The notes: generated by a model from the sequence alone, not told the origin. Positions 46,134 to 53,836 are shown, counted from the stretch's first letter. The stretch is 64,000 nucleotides of DNA from Planococcus koreensis (GCF_004761975.1 NZ_RQII01000060.1:1-64000); one strand, 5' to 3'. Made by a program: numbers and translations.

Positions 46134-46745
46134 ATGCATCTGCTTAAAAATTTCATATTAATAGTCTTATCGCTGCTAACCTCCCAGTTCGTTATGTATT
46201 ATTTTATTGATGAACTAATTGTGGTTTTTGCTGCTTCGCCGGTTCCTTATATACTAGGGAGATTCTTGCTGGCTTTCGTCATTTTTGGCTGTTTCAAGTT
46301 TCTGATGAAAGAATTTGAAATTGAATCCATCTATATAAACTTGGCTATGATACTGTACTTAGTCTTTTTATTTTCTATTACCCTTTTTAGGGGCAATTCG
46401 AAATCAACCGACTCCAATTTCATGCCTTTCAACTTCTTGACCTATGCTTCCGAAGCAAACCTTTCAACTTTTACAGCTGCTGTGTTAATTAACATGCTAA
46501 TGCTTGCTCCTCTAGGAGCATACTTGCGAATAAAGAATATAAAATTTGCTTTCTCATGGCAAGTTATTCTTTACGGCAGTTTGATAATAGAAGGGCTTCA
46601 ATTCTTCACAAAGCGTGGATCCTTTGATGTGGATGATTTGATGTTAAATACTCTAAGCGGTGGATTAGCGTATCTTGCAGTAGGCCTTATTCATAAACAA
46701 ATCCCTAAAGCTCAGCTTTCTAATTCATTTAGAAAATCATCGTGA
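46134..46745 (+). CDS. VanZ family membrane protein
   Basis: 203 residues with about six membrane segments. Conserved VanZ marks: FMPFNFLTYA, LINMLMLAPLGAYLR and IIEGLQFFTKRGSFDVDDLMLNTLSGGLAY. VanZ proteins give low-level teicoplanin or lipoglycopeptide resistance in some hosts; most homologues are of unknown role. GAGGTGGGAAA before ATG 46134. It follows dif-like site 4 and is followed by palindrome P copy D. Confidence 0.82.
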   Translation: MHLLKNFILIVLSLLTSQFVMYYFIDELIVVFAASPVPYILGRFLLAFVIFGCFKFLMKEFEIESIYINLAMILYLVFLFSITLFRGNSKSTDSNFMPFNFLTYASEANLSTFTAAVLINMLMLAPLGAYLRIKNIKFAFSWQVILYGSLIIEGLQFFTKRGSFDVDDLMLNTLSGGLAYLAVGLIHKQIPKAQLSNSFRKSS

Positions 46746-46858
46746 GCCATGAGAATTGGCAATTAATATGCCTTTTCTTTCAGGAGCATGCTTAGCCTGT
46801 TATTAAGGATTTTTCTCATCAATTTCGAAGAGTAAAAATCGCTAATAAAATAAGGTAG

Positions 46859-46894
46859 CTGAATGTAACTTATGTGCAGTTAAATTACATTCAG
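46859..46894. repeat. Palindrome P, copy D
   Basis: CTGAATGTAACTTA / TAAATTACATTCAG, one mismatch; outer pair C-G instead of T-A, changed on both sides. Loop TGTGCAGT resembles that of copy A. Confidence 0.8.
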
Positions 46895-46934
46895 TTTTAA
46901 AGATAAAAAGGAACAATTAGAGGAGGAATAGATA

Positions 46935-47441
46935 GTGTCTAAAATAAAAATTAATTTAGAAGCTTTGAAGAAGCGCCTAGATTCAAAGGGTCTTCTGGAA
47001 GTTCAACAGGAAGAGGGATACGTTGAAAAAATGAAAGTAGCCTTTAATTCTCCGGCAACAGGAAAGGAACTGCAGAAATTGCCGTTCACTTTACCGGAAG
47101 ACTACGAAGAATTTCTTCGACTGCACAATGGTGGACTTATTTTTACCCACCCCGAATATGGGGGAGGATTTGAGCTTTTTACTGTAGACGAGATATTGGA
47201 ACATAGAGCCATCCCTGGTTATGACTATCCGGACAACTGGTTTCCAATCGCCTATGGATATGATGGTTGCTATTTGATTGTTACAGACAAAATGGTAGGA
47301 AATGGATACCTCTATGTTATGGATACTGGGTATGACTTCGAAGATAACATGTTTATCGGTATGACCTTTGAAGACTGGCTTGAAAAGATCATCATCGCTC
47401 AGGGAACGAAATTCTGGGAATGGGGATTCATTATTCCATAA
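46935..47441 (+). CDS. SMI1/KNR4 family immunity-type protein
   Basis: 168 residues. The SMI1/KNR4 fold marks are LPEDYEEFLRLHNGGLIF (about 56-73), PEYGGGFELFTVDEI, WFPIAYGYDGCYLIV and MTFEDWLEKII. In bacteria these are typical immunity proteins of polymorphic toxin systems; no toxin is seen here, so it may be an orphan immunity gene. GTG 46935 with AGAGGAGGAATAGATA. Palindrome P copies D and E border it exactly. Confidence 0.82.
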   Translation: MSKIKINLEALKKRLDSKGLLEVQQEEGYVEKMKVAFNSPATGKELQKLPFTLPEDYEEFLRLHNGGLIFTHPEYGGGFELFTVDEILEHRAIPGYDYPDNWFPIAYGYDGCYLIVTDKMVGNGYLYVMDTGYDFEDNMFIGMTFEDWLEKIIIAQGTKFWEWGFIIP

Positions 47442-47467
47442 ACAACAAATTGCCCATATTTAATAAT

Positions 47468-47503
47468 CCGAATGTAACTTAATTCTAATTAAGTTACATT
47501 CGG
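47468..47503. repeat. Palindrome P, copy E
   Basis: CCGAATGTAACTTAAT / ATTAAGTTACATTCGG, 16-bp perfect arms. The outer CCG/CGG differs from other copies but is matched on both arms, which argues for selection or gene-conversion-like maintenance of pairing. Confidence 0.85.
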
Positions 47504-47597
47504 AGTACTTGTTCTACCTTATTTTTAGAAACATTGAAAAAAAGATAGCAATGAAAATTTAAGCTATATAACTGATTAGCACCCAGTAGTGATTTTG

Positions 47598-47834
47598 ATG
47601 ATTATTGAAATTGAAGGATACCTTATCCAAGTTTTATTAACGGGGAAAAAGTGTACGAAACAGCAATTAAATCAGATGTATCTTCAGGCAGATAAATTAA
47701 CTTATGAATACTTCGACTTTCCTGACGTATTTTGTCGACTTCATAGCTTTGAGCAAATTCCCTATTCGGAGGATATTGAAGTTGATTTTGTCATAGATAC
47801 TGATACCGGCAGGATTTACATACCGAGTTATTAA
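47598..47834 (+). CDS. Small hypothetical protein, about 78 residues
   Basis: Begins MIIEIEGYLIQVLLTGKKCT, then a charged region YEYFDFPDVFCRLHSFEQIP and an acidic end VDFVIDTDTGRIYIPSY. The ending resembles a small immunity or chaperone-like domain, but I recognise no family. No good ribosome site precedes ATG 47598 or the upstream GTG 47589, so the gene may be truncated. Bordered by P copies E and F. Confidence 0.45.
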   Translation: MIIEIEGYLIQVLLTGKKCTKQQLNQMYLQADKLTYEYFDFPDVFCRLHSFEQIPYSEDIEVDFVIDTDTGRIYIPSY

Positions 47835-47870
47835 GTTTTAGGAACAGTTATTAGAAAACTTTTATTGAGA

Positions 47871-47906
47871 TTGAATGTAACTTAATAGCAATTAAGTTAC
47901 ATTCAA
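47871..47906. repeat. Palindrome P, copy F
   Basis: TTGAATGTAACTTAAT / ATTAAGTTACATTCAA, 16-bp perfect arms, loop AGCA. 36 bp after the preceding stop. Confidence 0.85.
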
Positions 47907-48004
47907 AATCCTAGTTTAAAGGTGGAGGAAAAGACGGAGAATAAAGGGCAACACAGGTGAAAACGAGGGGTTAGCCAATAAATAAAGAGATATGAGGTGA
48001 GAAA

Positions 48005-48667
48005 ATGAAAGATGGCGAATTAAAGCGAAAAATAACAGCGTTAGTTAACGAGGAGAAATTAGAGAAGGCGGAAGCTTTATTGATCTATTATGTACACAAA
48101 AACCCCGATGATCTAGAAGGGTGGAATCGATTGATTATGCTGGAAACCTTAGCTCCCATTGAGGATTATGAACAGGCAGCTGAGTATACCAAAGAGGCGT
48201 TGACGCATCACAACGACCAGCCGATTTATTTCGTTTTGATTTTGCTTTTTGCGCGCTTGCATAGAGGAGAGTTGGATTATGTGTTGGTTGAACAAGCAAA
48301 GGGTGCGCTAAACAAAGCAGATCCGAAAATTGCTTCCATGATTTCACTTCTCCTTGCCAATTACTATCGAAGTAGAGATAGCCTCCAATATGAGGCCTTC
48401 TTAAAAAAATCGATCGAAGACGGTCCTTATTTTGTTGGAAACTACCTGGAGTTGGGGGAATATTATTTAGCGAAGGGGCAGAGAGAGCTTGGGAAAGAGT
48501 TGATCAGAAAAGGTCTGGGTCAAGTGCAGCTTATCTACAAAACGGAAGATGACGACGAAGAGCTCGATTGGCTGGATATTGACCGCTATGTAAATGAGAT
48601 GCTCACCCGCGTTTTCATCATGGAAGATATTTACAACGATTTTGAGGAGTTACTGCAACAGGAATAG
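48005..48667 (+). CDS. TPR-like helical repeat protein
   Basis: 220 residues, all-alpha, with TPR-like units: EKLEKAEALLIYYVHKNPDDLEGWNRLI, YEQAAEYTKEALTHHNDQPIYFVL, and NYLELGEYYLAKGQRELGKELIRKGL. An acidic C terminus (EDDDEELDWLD) follows. GATATGAGGTGAGAAA before ATG 48005. Probably a protein-binding or immunity-like protein; no enzyme motif. Bordered by P copies F and G. Confidence 0.7.
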   Translation: MKDGELKRKITALVNEEKLEKAEALLIYYVHKNPDDLEGWNRLIMLETLAPIEDYEQAAEYTKEALTHHNDQPIYFVLILLFARLHRGELDYVLVEQAKGALNKADPKIASMISLLLANYYRSRDSLQYEAFLKKSIEDGPYFVGNYLELGEYYLAKGQRELGKELIRKGLGQVQLIYKTEDDDEELDWLDIDRYVNEMLTRVFIMEDIYNDFEELLQQE

Positions 48668-48747
48668 CGCAGCGAGTCTCCAGCCTGGGATGGGTCTGGA
48701 TTCGGATGAACAGCCGATAGGGAATTCAAGAAAATTTCTACTCAGTT

Positions 48748-48782
48748 TGAATGTAACTTAATCCTAAATTAAGTTACATTCA
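48748..48782. repeat. Palindrome P, copy G
   Basis: TGAATGTAACTTAAT / ATTAAGTTACATTCA, 15-bp perfect arms, 5-base loop. Last copy seen; dif-like site 5 follows 117 bp later. Confidence 0.85.
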
Positions 48783-48898
48783 GAATTGCGATTCCAATGA
48801 ACTGCTAAGAGCAAGAAGAGAAAGTGGATTTTCAAGAAAAAATAATACATTCATAAGGCTATACTGTCAGGTATTCAAGCTGGAACTGTGAAGGGCAT

Positions 48899-48926
48899 AG
48901 TTTACATATCAACACGTTATGGAGGG
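48899..48926 (+). repeat. dif-like site 5
   Basis: AGTTTACATAT-CAACAC-GTTATGGAGGG. Left arm 10/11. The right arm aligns well only if one base is skipped (TTAT-GGAGG). It lies just upstream of the Shine-Dalgarno of the next gene. No hairpin starts in the right arm here. Confidence 0.5.
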
Positions 48927-48935
48927 GGAGAAAAA

Positions 48936-49604
48936 ATGGAGAAAAAGAATGGAATGGTAAAAAATAAATTAGCACTCTTTAGTTCATTTGTTATTTTATG
49001 TATCTGTATGTATTTGTTTTTTCCTTTTCCGAATAATCCGGTGTTAGAGGCGCGCACTACATTTATGTCATTTCCAATTCGGAATCAAGATGGATATATT
49101 TCACTTGGGATAATGGGGTCCTTTCTGTTTATAATCGCCTTAATTTTACTTTTCATCGGAATGAAGAAATACCAATTTAGATCAATACTCATTGTGGTTC
49201 TAGTATATACATTTTTACCGAATCTTTTAATCACCACATATCAAGAAACCTTAGCAAGTGGCATTACAGCCATATCATATGATAATAATGGTCAATGCAA
49301 TTTCAAGTTAATGGACCAAAAAATGAATGGGGAATGCAATCTGGAATTACATAATCGAAGTAATGAGGCTGTGTCATTTGAATTGGAATTTATAGATTCA
49401 TTTTTCATGGAAGATGATGTACGAATGGAATCACTTATGAATTTAGCTGGTCCGTATCGTATTACGATAGAAGCTAATCAAAAAAAATCCATCCACATAA
49501 ACGAATTACTCGATTTATCAGGTGTTCCAAAACATATCGATGGAGGGGAATCATTTAGTATTCATTTTAAAATAACTGAGAAGGATAAAACACGCACTTT
49601 GTAG
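48936..49604 (+). CDS. Hypothetical membrane protein with C-terminal extracytoplasmic domain
   Basis: 222 residues. Three hydrophobic segments (about 10-28, 52-74 and 80-98), then a beta-rich tail (GECNLELHNRSNEAVSFELEF; SFSIHFKITEKDKTRTL) like a small Ig-type domain. ATG 48936 follows GGAGGGGGAGAAAA; an in-frame ATG at 48888 lies before the dif-like site and lacks a ribosome site. It sits between dif-like sites 5 and 6 as a single-gene module. Function unknown. Confidence 0.65.
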   Translation: MEKKNGMVKNKLALFSSFVILCICMYLFFPFPNNPVLEARTTFMSFPIRNQDGYISLGIMGSFLFIIALILLFIGMKKYQFRSILIVVLVYTFLPNLLITTYQETLASGITAISYDNNGQCNFKLMDQKMNGECNLELHNRSNEAVSFELEFIDSFFMEDDVRMESLMNLAGPYRITIEANQKKSIHINELLDLSGVPKHIDGGESFSIHFKITEKDKTRTL

Positions 49605-49645
49605 TAGATTATTGTAAAGATGTAAACTGCATTCTGAAGAATTTT

Positions 49646-49673
49646 AGTTTACATATCAAAATTTATCAAAAAT
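49646..49673 (+). repeat. dif-like site 6
   Basis: AGTTTACATAT-CAAAAT-TTATCAAAAAT, exact 11-6-11. Left arm 10/11, right arm only 6/11. A strong hairpin follows at 49684-49727, then motif C. Confidence 0.5.
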
Positions 49674-49683
49674 TATAAAATAC

Positions 49684-49727
49684 AAAGGGATAGAAGATGC
49701 GCTTTGATCAGCGTCTTCTATCCCTTT
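49684..49727. terminator. Bidirectional terminator between convergent genes
   Basis: AAAGGGATAGAAGATGC / GCGTCTTCTATCCCTTT, 17-bp stem with one wobble pair, T-rich on both sides. Confidence 0.8.
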
Positions 49728-49728
49728 T

Positions 49729-49757
49729 CGTTTGGAAAAGTATATTTTTACGAACGG
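49729..49757 (+). repeat. Repeat motif C, copy 3
   Basis: CGTTTGGAAAAGTATATTTT then TACGAACGG, imperfect inverted repeat, same layout after a hairpin as copy 2. Confidence 0.6.
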
Positions 49758-49768
49758 TTTTAAAAAAA

Positions 49769-50266
49769 TTATTGTTTCCATATTTTTTCGGAAGAAATCC
49801 ACTTTTCCTGCTTTAAGTCCAGTGTTCTTTCCTCATCGTGGATTTGCAGGTACACGGGCATCGGGTGTTGGCCCTGTTCTCCAACTTTCCAATTGGAAAG
49901 AAACCAGTTAAAAAAGACCTCCTGCTGTTTAGTGTCAGTTTCCCATTCATGTTCTTCATAAAACGCCTCATACTCTTTGAATTCGGAGTTGGAAAGGGAA
50001 AGGTAAGGAATCTCTGGTGAAGACACACTGCTGAAGAAATTTCCACCTTCTGAGAGTCCCATTACCTCATTTGCGTGGTTATCATACGCGAAGAGAACAA
50101 AAGTGAGTTCGAATCTGGAAGGTTCGATGTAGAGAGTAAACAGGAGATTCTTTACATTCGGCGAAATTTCCAGTTCACGGACCTTGTGAAGGTATGAGAG
50201 CAAAAGGTCATCCTTCTCTGCTAAATTACTGGATACTAAAGTGATATAATCATCGACAACAAACAT
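49769..50266 (-). CDS. Hypothetical protein, 165 residues
   Basis: Soluble, acidic: MFVVDDYITLVSSNLAEKDD, LLFTLYIEPSRFELTFVLFAY, YEAFYEEHEWETDTKQQEVFF then NWFLSNW. No named family recognised; size and charge resemble immunity-type proteins. It is the only minus-strand gene in the repeat-rich part of the island. The ribosome site before ATG 50266 is weak (AAAGCGGGTG). Converges on the 48.9-kb gene. Confidence 0.55.
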   Translation of the reverse strand: MFVVDDYITLVSSNLAEKDDLLLSYLHKVRELEISPNVKNLLFTLYIEPSRFELTFVLFAYDNHANEVMGLSEGGNFFSSVSSPEIPYLSLSNSEFKEYEAFYEEHEWETDTKQQEVFFNWFLSNWKVGEQGQHPMPVYLQIHDEERTLDLKQEKWISSEKIWKQ

Positions 50267-50499
50267 CTGGCACCCGCTTTCAAAGTAAGTTTTCTAGGCA
50301 AGATTTTCTTCTACGTTCATTATATAGCACTATCGTAATTGGGAAGCTCTTTTATGGAAATTCCATCCATAGTCTGTCAGTGACTTGCACTAGAAGTGGA
50401 TAAGCAGGTGAACACCTTTTCTTAACTTTCTGGTAAGTGGTAAAATGTAGGAGCAGAAGACGCTTCTCAACAAGTCATGCCAGAAGGATGCGTAAAAAG

Positions 50500-50862
50500 A
50501 TGAAAAAAAATGATTACATGATCCAAACCCGTTTAACGAATAAAGGGGACTATGCCGTACAGGTAGAAATCAAAAGTAATGAAACAGAAGAACTGGCCAT
50601 GGTATTAGCAGGCATCAAAGCGCTGATTGGTACAATGGACTACACTTCAAGAGAGGGTGGAGGAGACAGCACTTCAGAAGAGGGACGAGAAAGGTATAAT
50701 CAGGCGATGAGAGAAATATTAGGCTATGTTGCGGATGATATCGGGTTAACTACGGGTTATTACATGAACGAACTTCAGGCACAAGTATTTCTTGATGCAT
50801 CTGACGAGCACTCTGTAAACCCTGATGTGCAAATGGAGCTTATCAAAAAGTATTTTGACTAA
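50500..50862 (+). CDS. Hypothetical protein, 120 residues
   Basis: MKKNDYMIQTRLTNKGDYAV opens it, then EIKSNETEELAMVLAGIKALIG, a Gly/Ser/Glu loop (SREGGGDSTSEEGRERY), MREILGYVADDIGLTTGYYM and a C-terminal VQMELIKKYFD. Soluble, no family recognised. The frame is open upstream; ATG 50500 with AGAAGGA is chosen. Followed by a degenerate dif-like site and a perfect 15-bp hairpin. Confidence 0.55.
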   Translation: MKKNDYMIQTRLTNKGDYAVQVEIKSNETEELAMVLAGIKALIGTMDYTSREGGGDSTSEEGRERYNQAMREILGYVADDIGLTTGYYMNELQAQVFLDASDEHSVNPDVQMELIKKYFD

Positions 50863-50940
50863 CCAGCCTTACTTCCGCTGGGAATAAAGCACGTTGAGTT
50901 TTTTTGTTAAAAGTAGTCTGTATACGAGGAATTAAAAACT

Positions 50941-50968
50941 AGTTAACTTATCAATACGTATCGGTTGC
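50941..50968 (+). repeat. Degenerate dif-like site
   Basis: AGTTAACTTAT-CAATAC-GTATCGGTTGC: 8/11 and 5-6/11, correct orientation, 78 bp after a stop codon. Weak. Confidence 0.3.
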
Positions 50969-51010
50969 TGTATGTATAAAGGTAAAGCTAATCCTGTTTG
51001 CAGCAAAAAT

Positions 51011-51052
51011 ACTGCACCCCCAAAGTTAAAAAGTTATCTTTGGGGGTGCAGT
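51011..51052. terminator. Long hairpin between two genes
   Basis: ACTGCACCCCCAAAG / CTTTGGGGGTGCAGT, 15-bp perfect arms, 12-base loop, no T-run. Convergent terminator or structural element downstream of the isochorismatase gene. Confidence 0.6.
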
Positions 51053-51137
51053 ACCGAGTCTTCTCTATGAATTAAGAGAAAGCTAAAATGGGACTTTGCA
51101 AAAAAACAAGCTCCCATTTATATTGAAATCATTATTT

Positions 51138-51701
51138 CTATAGGATTTCGGCTTTCTGATGCAAGAAATCCTCGGTCGAGCTTACTTCCGCATACATACC
51201 TTGGAGTGCGCCGACAAATGCATAATGAACCTGTTCTGCTGGGACGACATGATCCTGGTGAGACAATTCTCTTGTGGCACAAGCATCTTCGATCAAAGTT
51301 GTTTCATAGCCTAAGTCCACAGCAGCTCGCACGGTGGCATCAATGCACATATGTGTCATCATGCCCACCACCACTACTTTGCTTATCCCTTTTTCTTTTA
51401 ATTGATTTTCTAATTCAGTTTGTAGAAAGCTGTTTGCGAAATGTTTGACGATGACGCTTTCATGCTCTAACGGCTGAACCGCTTCATGTATTTCAATGCC
51501 TTCCGTGTTTGGAAGAAAGAATCCCATAGCGGGGTTGCTGGCAATATGCTGAACATGGAAAATATTTTCTTTGTGATTTTGTCTAAACCATTCCAGAACT
51601 TTAGCTGCATTGGCAGCTGCGCTTTCAGGATTACTCAATTCCATTTTTCCGTTTGGGAAATAGTCCTTTTGTATATCAACAATGATTAAAGCTGTGCTCA
51701 T
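51138..51701 (-). CDS. Isochorismatase-family cysteine hydrolase
   Basis: 187 residues. Catalytic triad of the family: Asp in ALIIVDIQKDYF (D9), Lys in ESVIVKHFANSF, and Cys in VVVGMMTHMCIDATVRAA (about 118). Such enzymes hydrolyse amides or isochorismate; the substrate here is not known. GAATGGGGTGGAAAA site before ATG 51701. Divergent from an Lrp-type regulator gene, which may control it. Confidence 0.85.
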   Translation of the reverse strand: MSTALIIVDIQKDYFPNGKMELSNPESAAANAAKVLEWFRQNHKENIFHVQHIASNPAMGFFLPNTEGIEIHEAVQPLEHESVIVKHFANSFLQTELENQLKEKGISKVVVVGMMTHMCIDATVRAAVDLGYETTLIEDACATRELSHQDHVVPAEQVHYAFVGALQGMYAEVSSTEDFLHQKAEIL

Positions 51702-51820
51702 TTTTCCACCCCATTCATAAATTTTTCCTACAAGCTAATGATATACAGGTTCCAGGTTTTTATCGATAGGCTGATGAAGCATATTTGCGTTAAAACATTT
51801 CACCATGAAAGGAATCGACT

Positions 51821-52264
51821 ATGGAACTTAATAAAATTGATTTTCAAATCCTTCGATTATTGTCTGAAAACTCGCGAATCCAGTGGAAAGATCTGGGTGA
51901 ACAGATTCATATGTCAGGACAGGCAGTAGGGAATCGCATCAAAAAACTAGAGGACAGCGGTGTCATTAAAGCTTATTCCCTGATCGTTGATGAAATGAAG
52001 TTAGGTTTTTCTTATACCGCTTTTGTCATCATTTACATGAAAACAGCAAACCACGGGAAGTTCATAGATTTTCTTAACGAACGACAAGAGGTTATTGAAG
52101 CGCATCGGGTGTCAGGAGAAGGTTGTTACCACTTGAAAATAAAAGTGGCTTCCCAAGAACAATTAAATCTTTTTTTGAATGCCACTCTCGATTACGGGAA
52201 TTACACCTTGTACCTTTCCATAAAAGAAATCAAACAACGCAGTTCATTAATTGAGGGCATTTAA
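51821..52264 (+). CDS. Lrp/AsnC family transcriptional regulator
   Basis: 147 residues. N-terminal HTH ELNKIDFQILRLLSENSRIQ then WKDLGEQIHMSGQAVGNRIKKLEDSGVI; C-terminal RAM ligand-binding domain with VSGEGCYHLKIKV. It probably senses an amino acid or amide and acts on the divergent isochorismatase-family gene. ATG 51821 after CATGAAAGGAATCGACT. Confidence 0.85.
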   Translation: MELNKIDFQILRLLSENSRIQWKDLGEQIHMSGQAVGNRIKKLEDSGVIKAYSLIVDEMKLGFSYTAFVIIYMKTANHGKFIDFLNERQEVIEAHRVSGEGCYHLKIKVASQEQLNLFLNATLDYGNYTLYLSIKEIKQRSSLIEGI

Positions 52265-52874
52265 CTCCAGGTTTTTTATCCGGAAGATTGTGTCATATAA
52301 AACCAAGTCTTGATTCCTACTTTGCACGATTTTCTAATAAGGTGCATTTTTCGTAAATATAATTTCCGAATGGAGCTCCAATACTTGCAGTTGTTGCTGG
52401 AAAACTTAGTGGTTCAATAGTGATTTTTTTATTTTTCTTTATTGAATTCGCCCCATTTAGAGGAATGTACGAATATTCCTCATGTTGAACGATTTTTGAA
52501 AATCACCTTAAGCTGGCATTATGGAAAATAGAAAATCCCGCTGACTCCGTGGTTAAAGCCCATCATCAATAGAGCAGTGATCTCATAAACTTTTGCCTGC
52601 TTCACCCCCATAACAACAGCATGCCAGGGTTGTTTGACCTGCTTAGAATTTTGAATAAATATTATTGTCTCCTGCCTGAAACGGTGGGAGGCTTTTTGCG
52701 CTGAATCAAATAGGAGTGTTCTTCAGTTGAAAGCGGCTGCCCAATTGTTCTTTGCTCTAGCTTCAAAATGGTGCACAGTTTTACGCAGGTTTTAAAAATG
52801 AAAAGGGGGTATGGAGTAGTAATCTGTCTTCTACATCATTAAGCAACACAAAATGAAGTTTAGGGGTGGAGTCG
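52265..52874. other. Intergenic region without a supported gene
   Basis: 610 bp. A weak terminator-like stem CTCCTGCC TGAAAC GGTGGGAG then GCTTTTT is at about 52670-52697. A 30-codon minus-strand open frame (52519-52611) lacks a ribosome site. Nothing else seen. Confidence 0.35.
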
Positions 52875-53582
52875 ATGACGTATTTGGATATTGGCTTGAA
52901 GCTTTTTTTCGGATTGATTGCCTTGTTGGCCGTGACGCGGCTGCTGGGGAAAAAAGAAATGTCTCAGCTGACGCCTTTTGATTTCATTTATTCAATCGTC
53001 TTGGGAGGCATTCTGGAGGAAAGCATCTATGATGACAAAGTTTCCGCACTTCATGTCTGGTTTGCGGTTGCTGTCTGGGGCCTCCTGCTTTTCATCATTG
53101 AAAAACTGACCAAACGGTACGACAAGGTGCGCATTTATTTGAAAGGGGAGCCGTCGATCTTGATTCGTGATGGGCAATTCAACATCAAGGCGCTGGAAGC
53201 GAATCATCTTGAAATGGAGCAGCTGCGTTCGATGTTGCGCCATGAAGGTGTTTTTTCCTTGCAGGAAGTCCGCGACCTGTACCTGGAACCAGGCGGCACC
53301 ATCAGCTTGAAAAAATATGCGAAACACGGGTCTGTTACGCCGGCCATGCTTAACTTGGAACCGGCAGATGAACCTTTGAACTTCCTATTTGTGGATGAAG
53401 GGAAAATAAACGAAGAAATCCTGAAGTATGTTGGCAAGTCCAAAGACTGGCTTTATGAAGAGCTGCAAAAAGAGGGCTACAGCAATGTGGAAGAAGTGCT
53501 TTACGCTGAATGGTCGGAGTCCAATGGCTTTTTTATCAAATCGTATCCTACAGACAATGGTAACGAGGGAGAGGGAAATTAA
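52875..53582 (+). CDS. DUF421 (YetF/YdfS-type) membrane protein
   Basis: 235 residues. Three membrane segments in the first 85 residues including LLAVTRLLGKKEMSQLTPFDF, the DUF421 hallmark, then a cytoplasmic domain with GEPSILIRDGQFNIKALEAN and LRSMLRHEGVFSLQEVRDLYLEPGGTISL. Relatives in B. subtilis are spore or general membrane proteins of uncertain role. ATG 52875 with AGGGGTGGAG; GTG 52866 overlaps that site. GC is core-like, so this is probably older DNA than the island. Confidence 0.82.
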   Translation: MTYLDIGLKLFFGLIALLAVTRLLGKKEMSQLTPFDFIYSIVLGGILEESIYDDKVSALHVWFAVAVWGLLLFIIEKLTKRYDKVRIYLKGEPSILIRDGQFNIKALEANHLEMEQLRSMLRHEGVFSLQEVRDLYLEPGGTISLKKYAKHGSVTPAMLNLEPADEPLNFLFVDEGKINEEILKYVGKSKDWLYEELQKEGYSNVEEVLYAEWSESNGFFIKSYPTDNGNEGEGN

Positions 53583-53761
53583 AAAAACGCTCCAGTGACG
53601 GAAAAGGATTTGTTGGACACCCGCAAACATTGCCACGATGTTGGATACCCTGATTTTCACTGCTTTTTTGACTTGCGAACGGTACAGGGCGCAATATTTT
53701 AATGAATCAAAAATATATCAAGCCGGGAAATCCCTTAAAAAGAATGACCAAGATATGTATA

Positions 53762-53836
53762 TTAAGTGAGAATCAGCAGAAGCCCTAACATAAGAGTGCC
53801 TATCCTTAAGAAAAGAAGGATACTGATTTGTTCCAT
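53762..53836 (-). CDS. 24-residue hydrophobic membrane peptide
   Basis: MEQISILLFLRI then GTLMLGLLLILT. A single membrane helix with one internal Arg; no tail after the helix. A strong and well-spaced Shine-Dalgarno (AGAAGGAGACTGAC) precedes ATG 53836, which is the main reason to call it. Too short for ordinary gene finders. Could be a regulatory miniprotein, a complex subunit or a toxin; no antisense promoter was identified. Confidence 0.5.
   Translation of the reverse strand: MEQISILLFLRIGTLMLGLLLILT

Noticed and set aside
45877-46161. Plus-strand frame of 94 codons spanning dif-like site 4
   Set aside because: Overlaps the permease end and runs through a repeat and hairpin; no ribosome site.
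41551-48783. Palindrome P as a CRISPR array
   Set aside because: Spacing between copies is gene-sized and irregular, and no cas genes are present.
52519-52611. Minus-strand frame of 30 codons (MGVKQAKVYE...)
   Set aside because: No Shine-Dalgarno; hydrophobicity too low to support a membrane peptide. Possibly a gene remnant, but unsupported.
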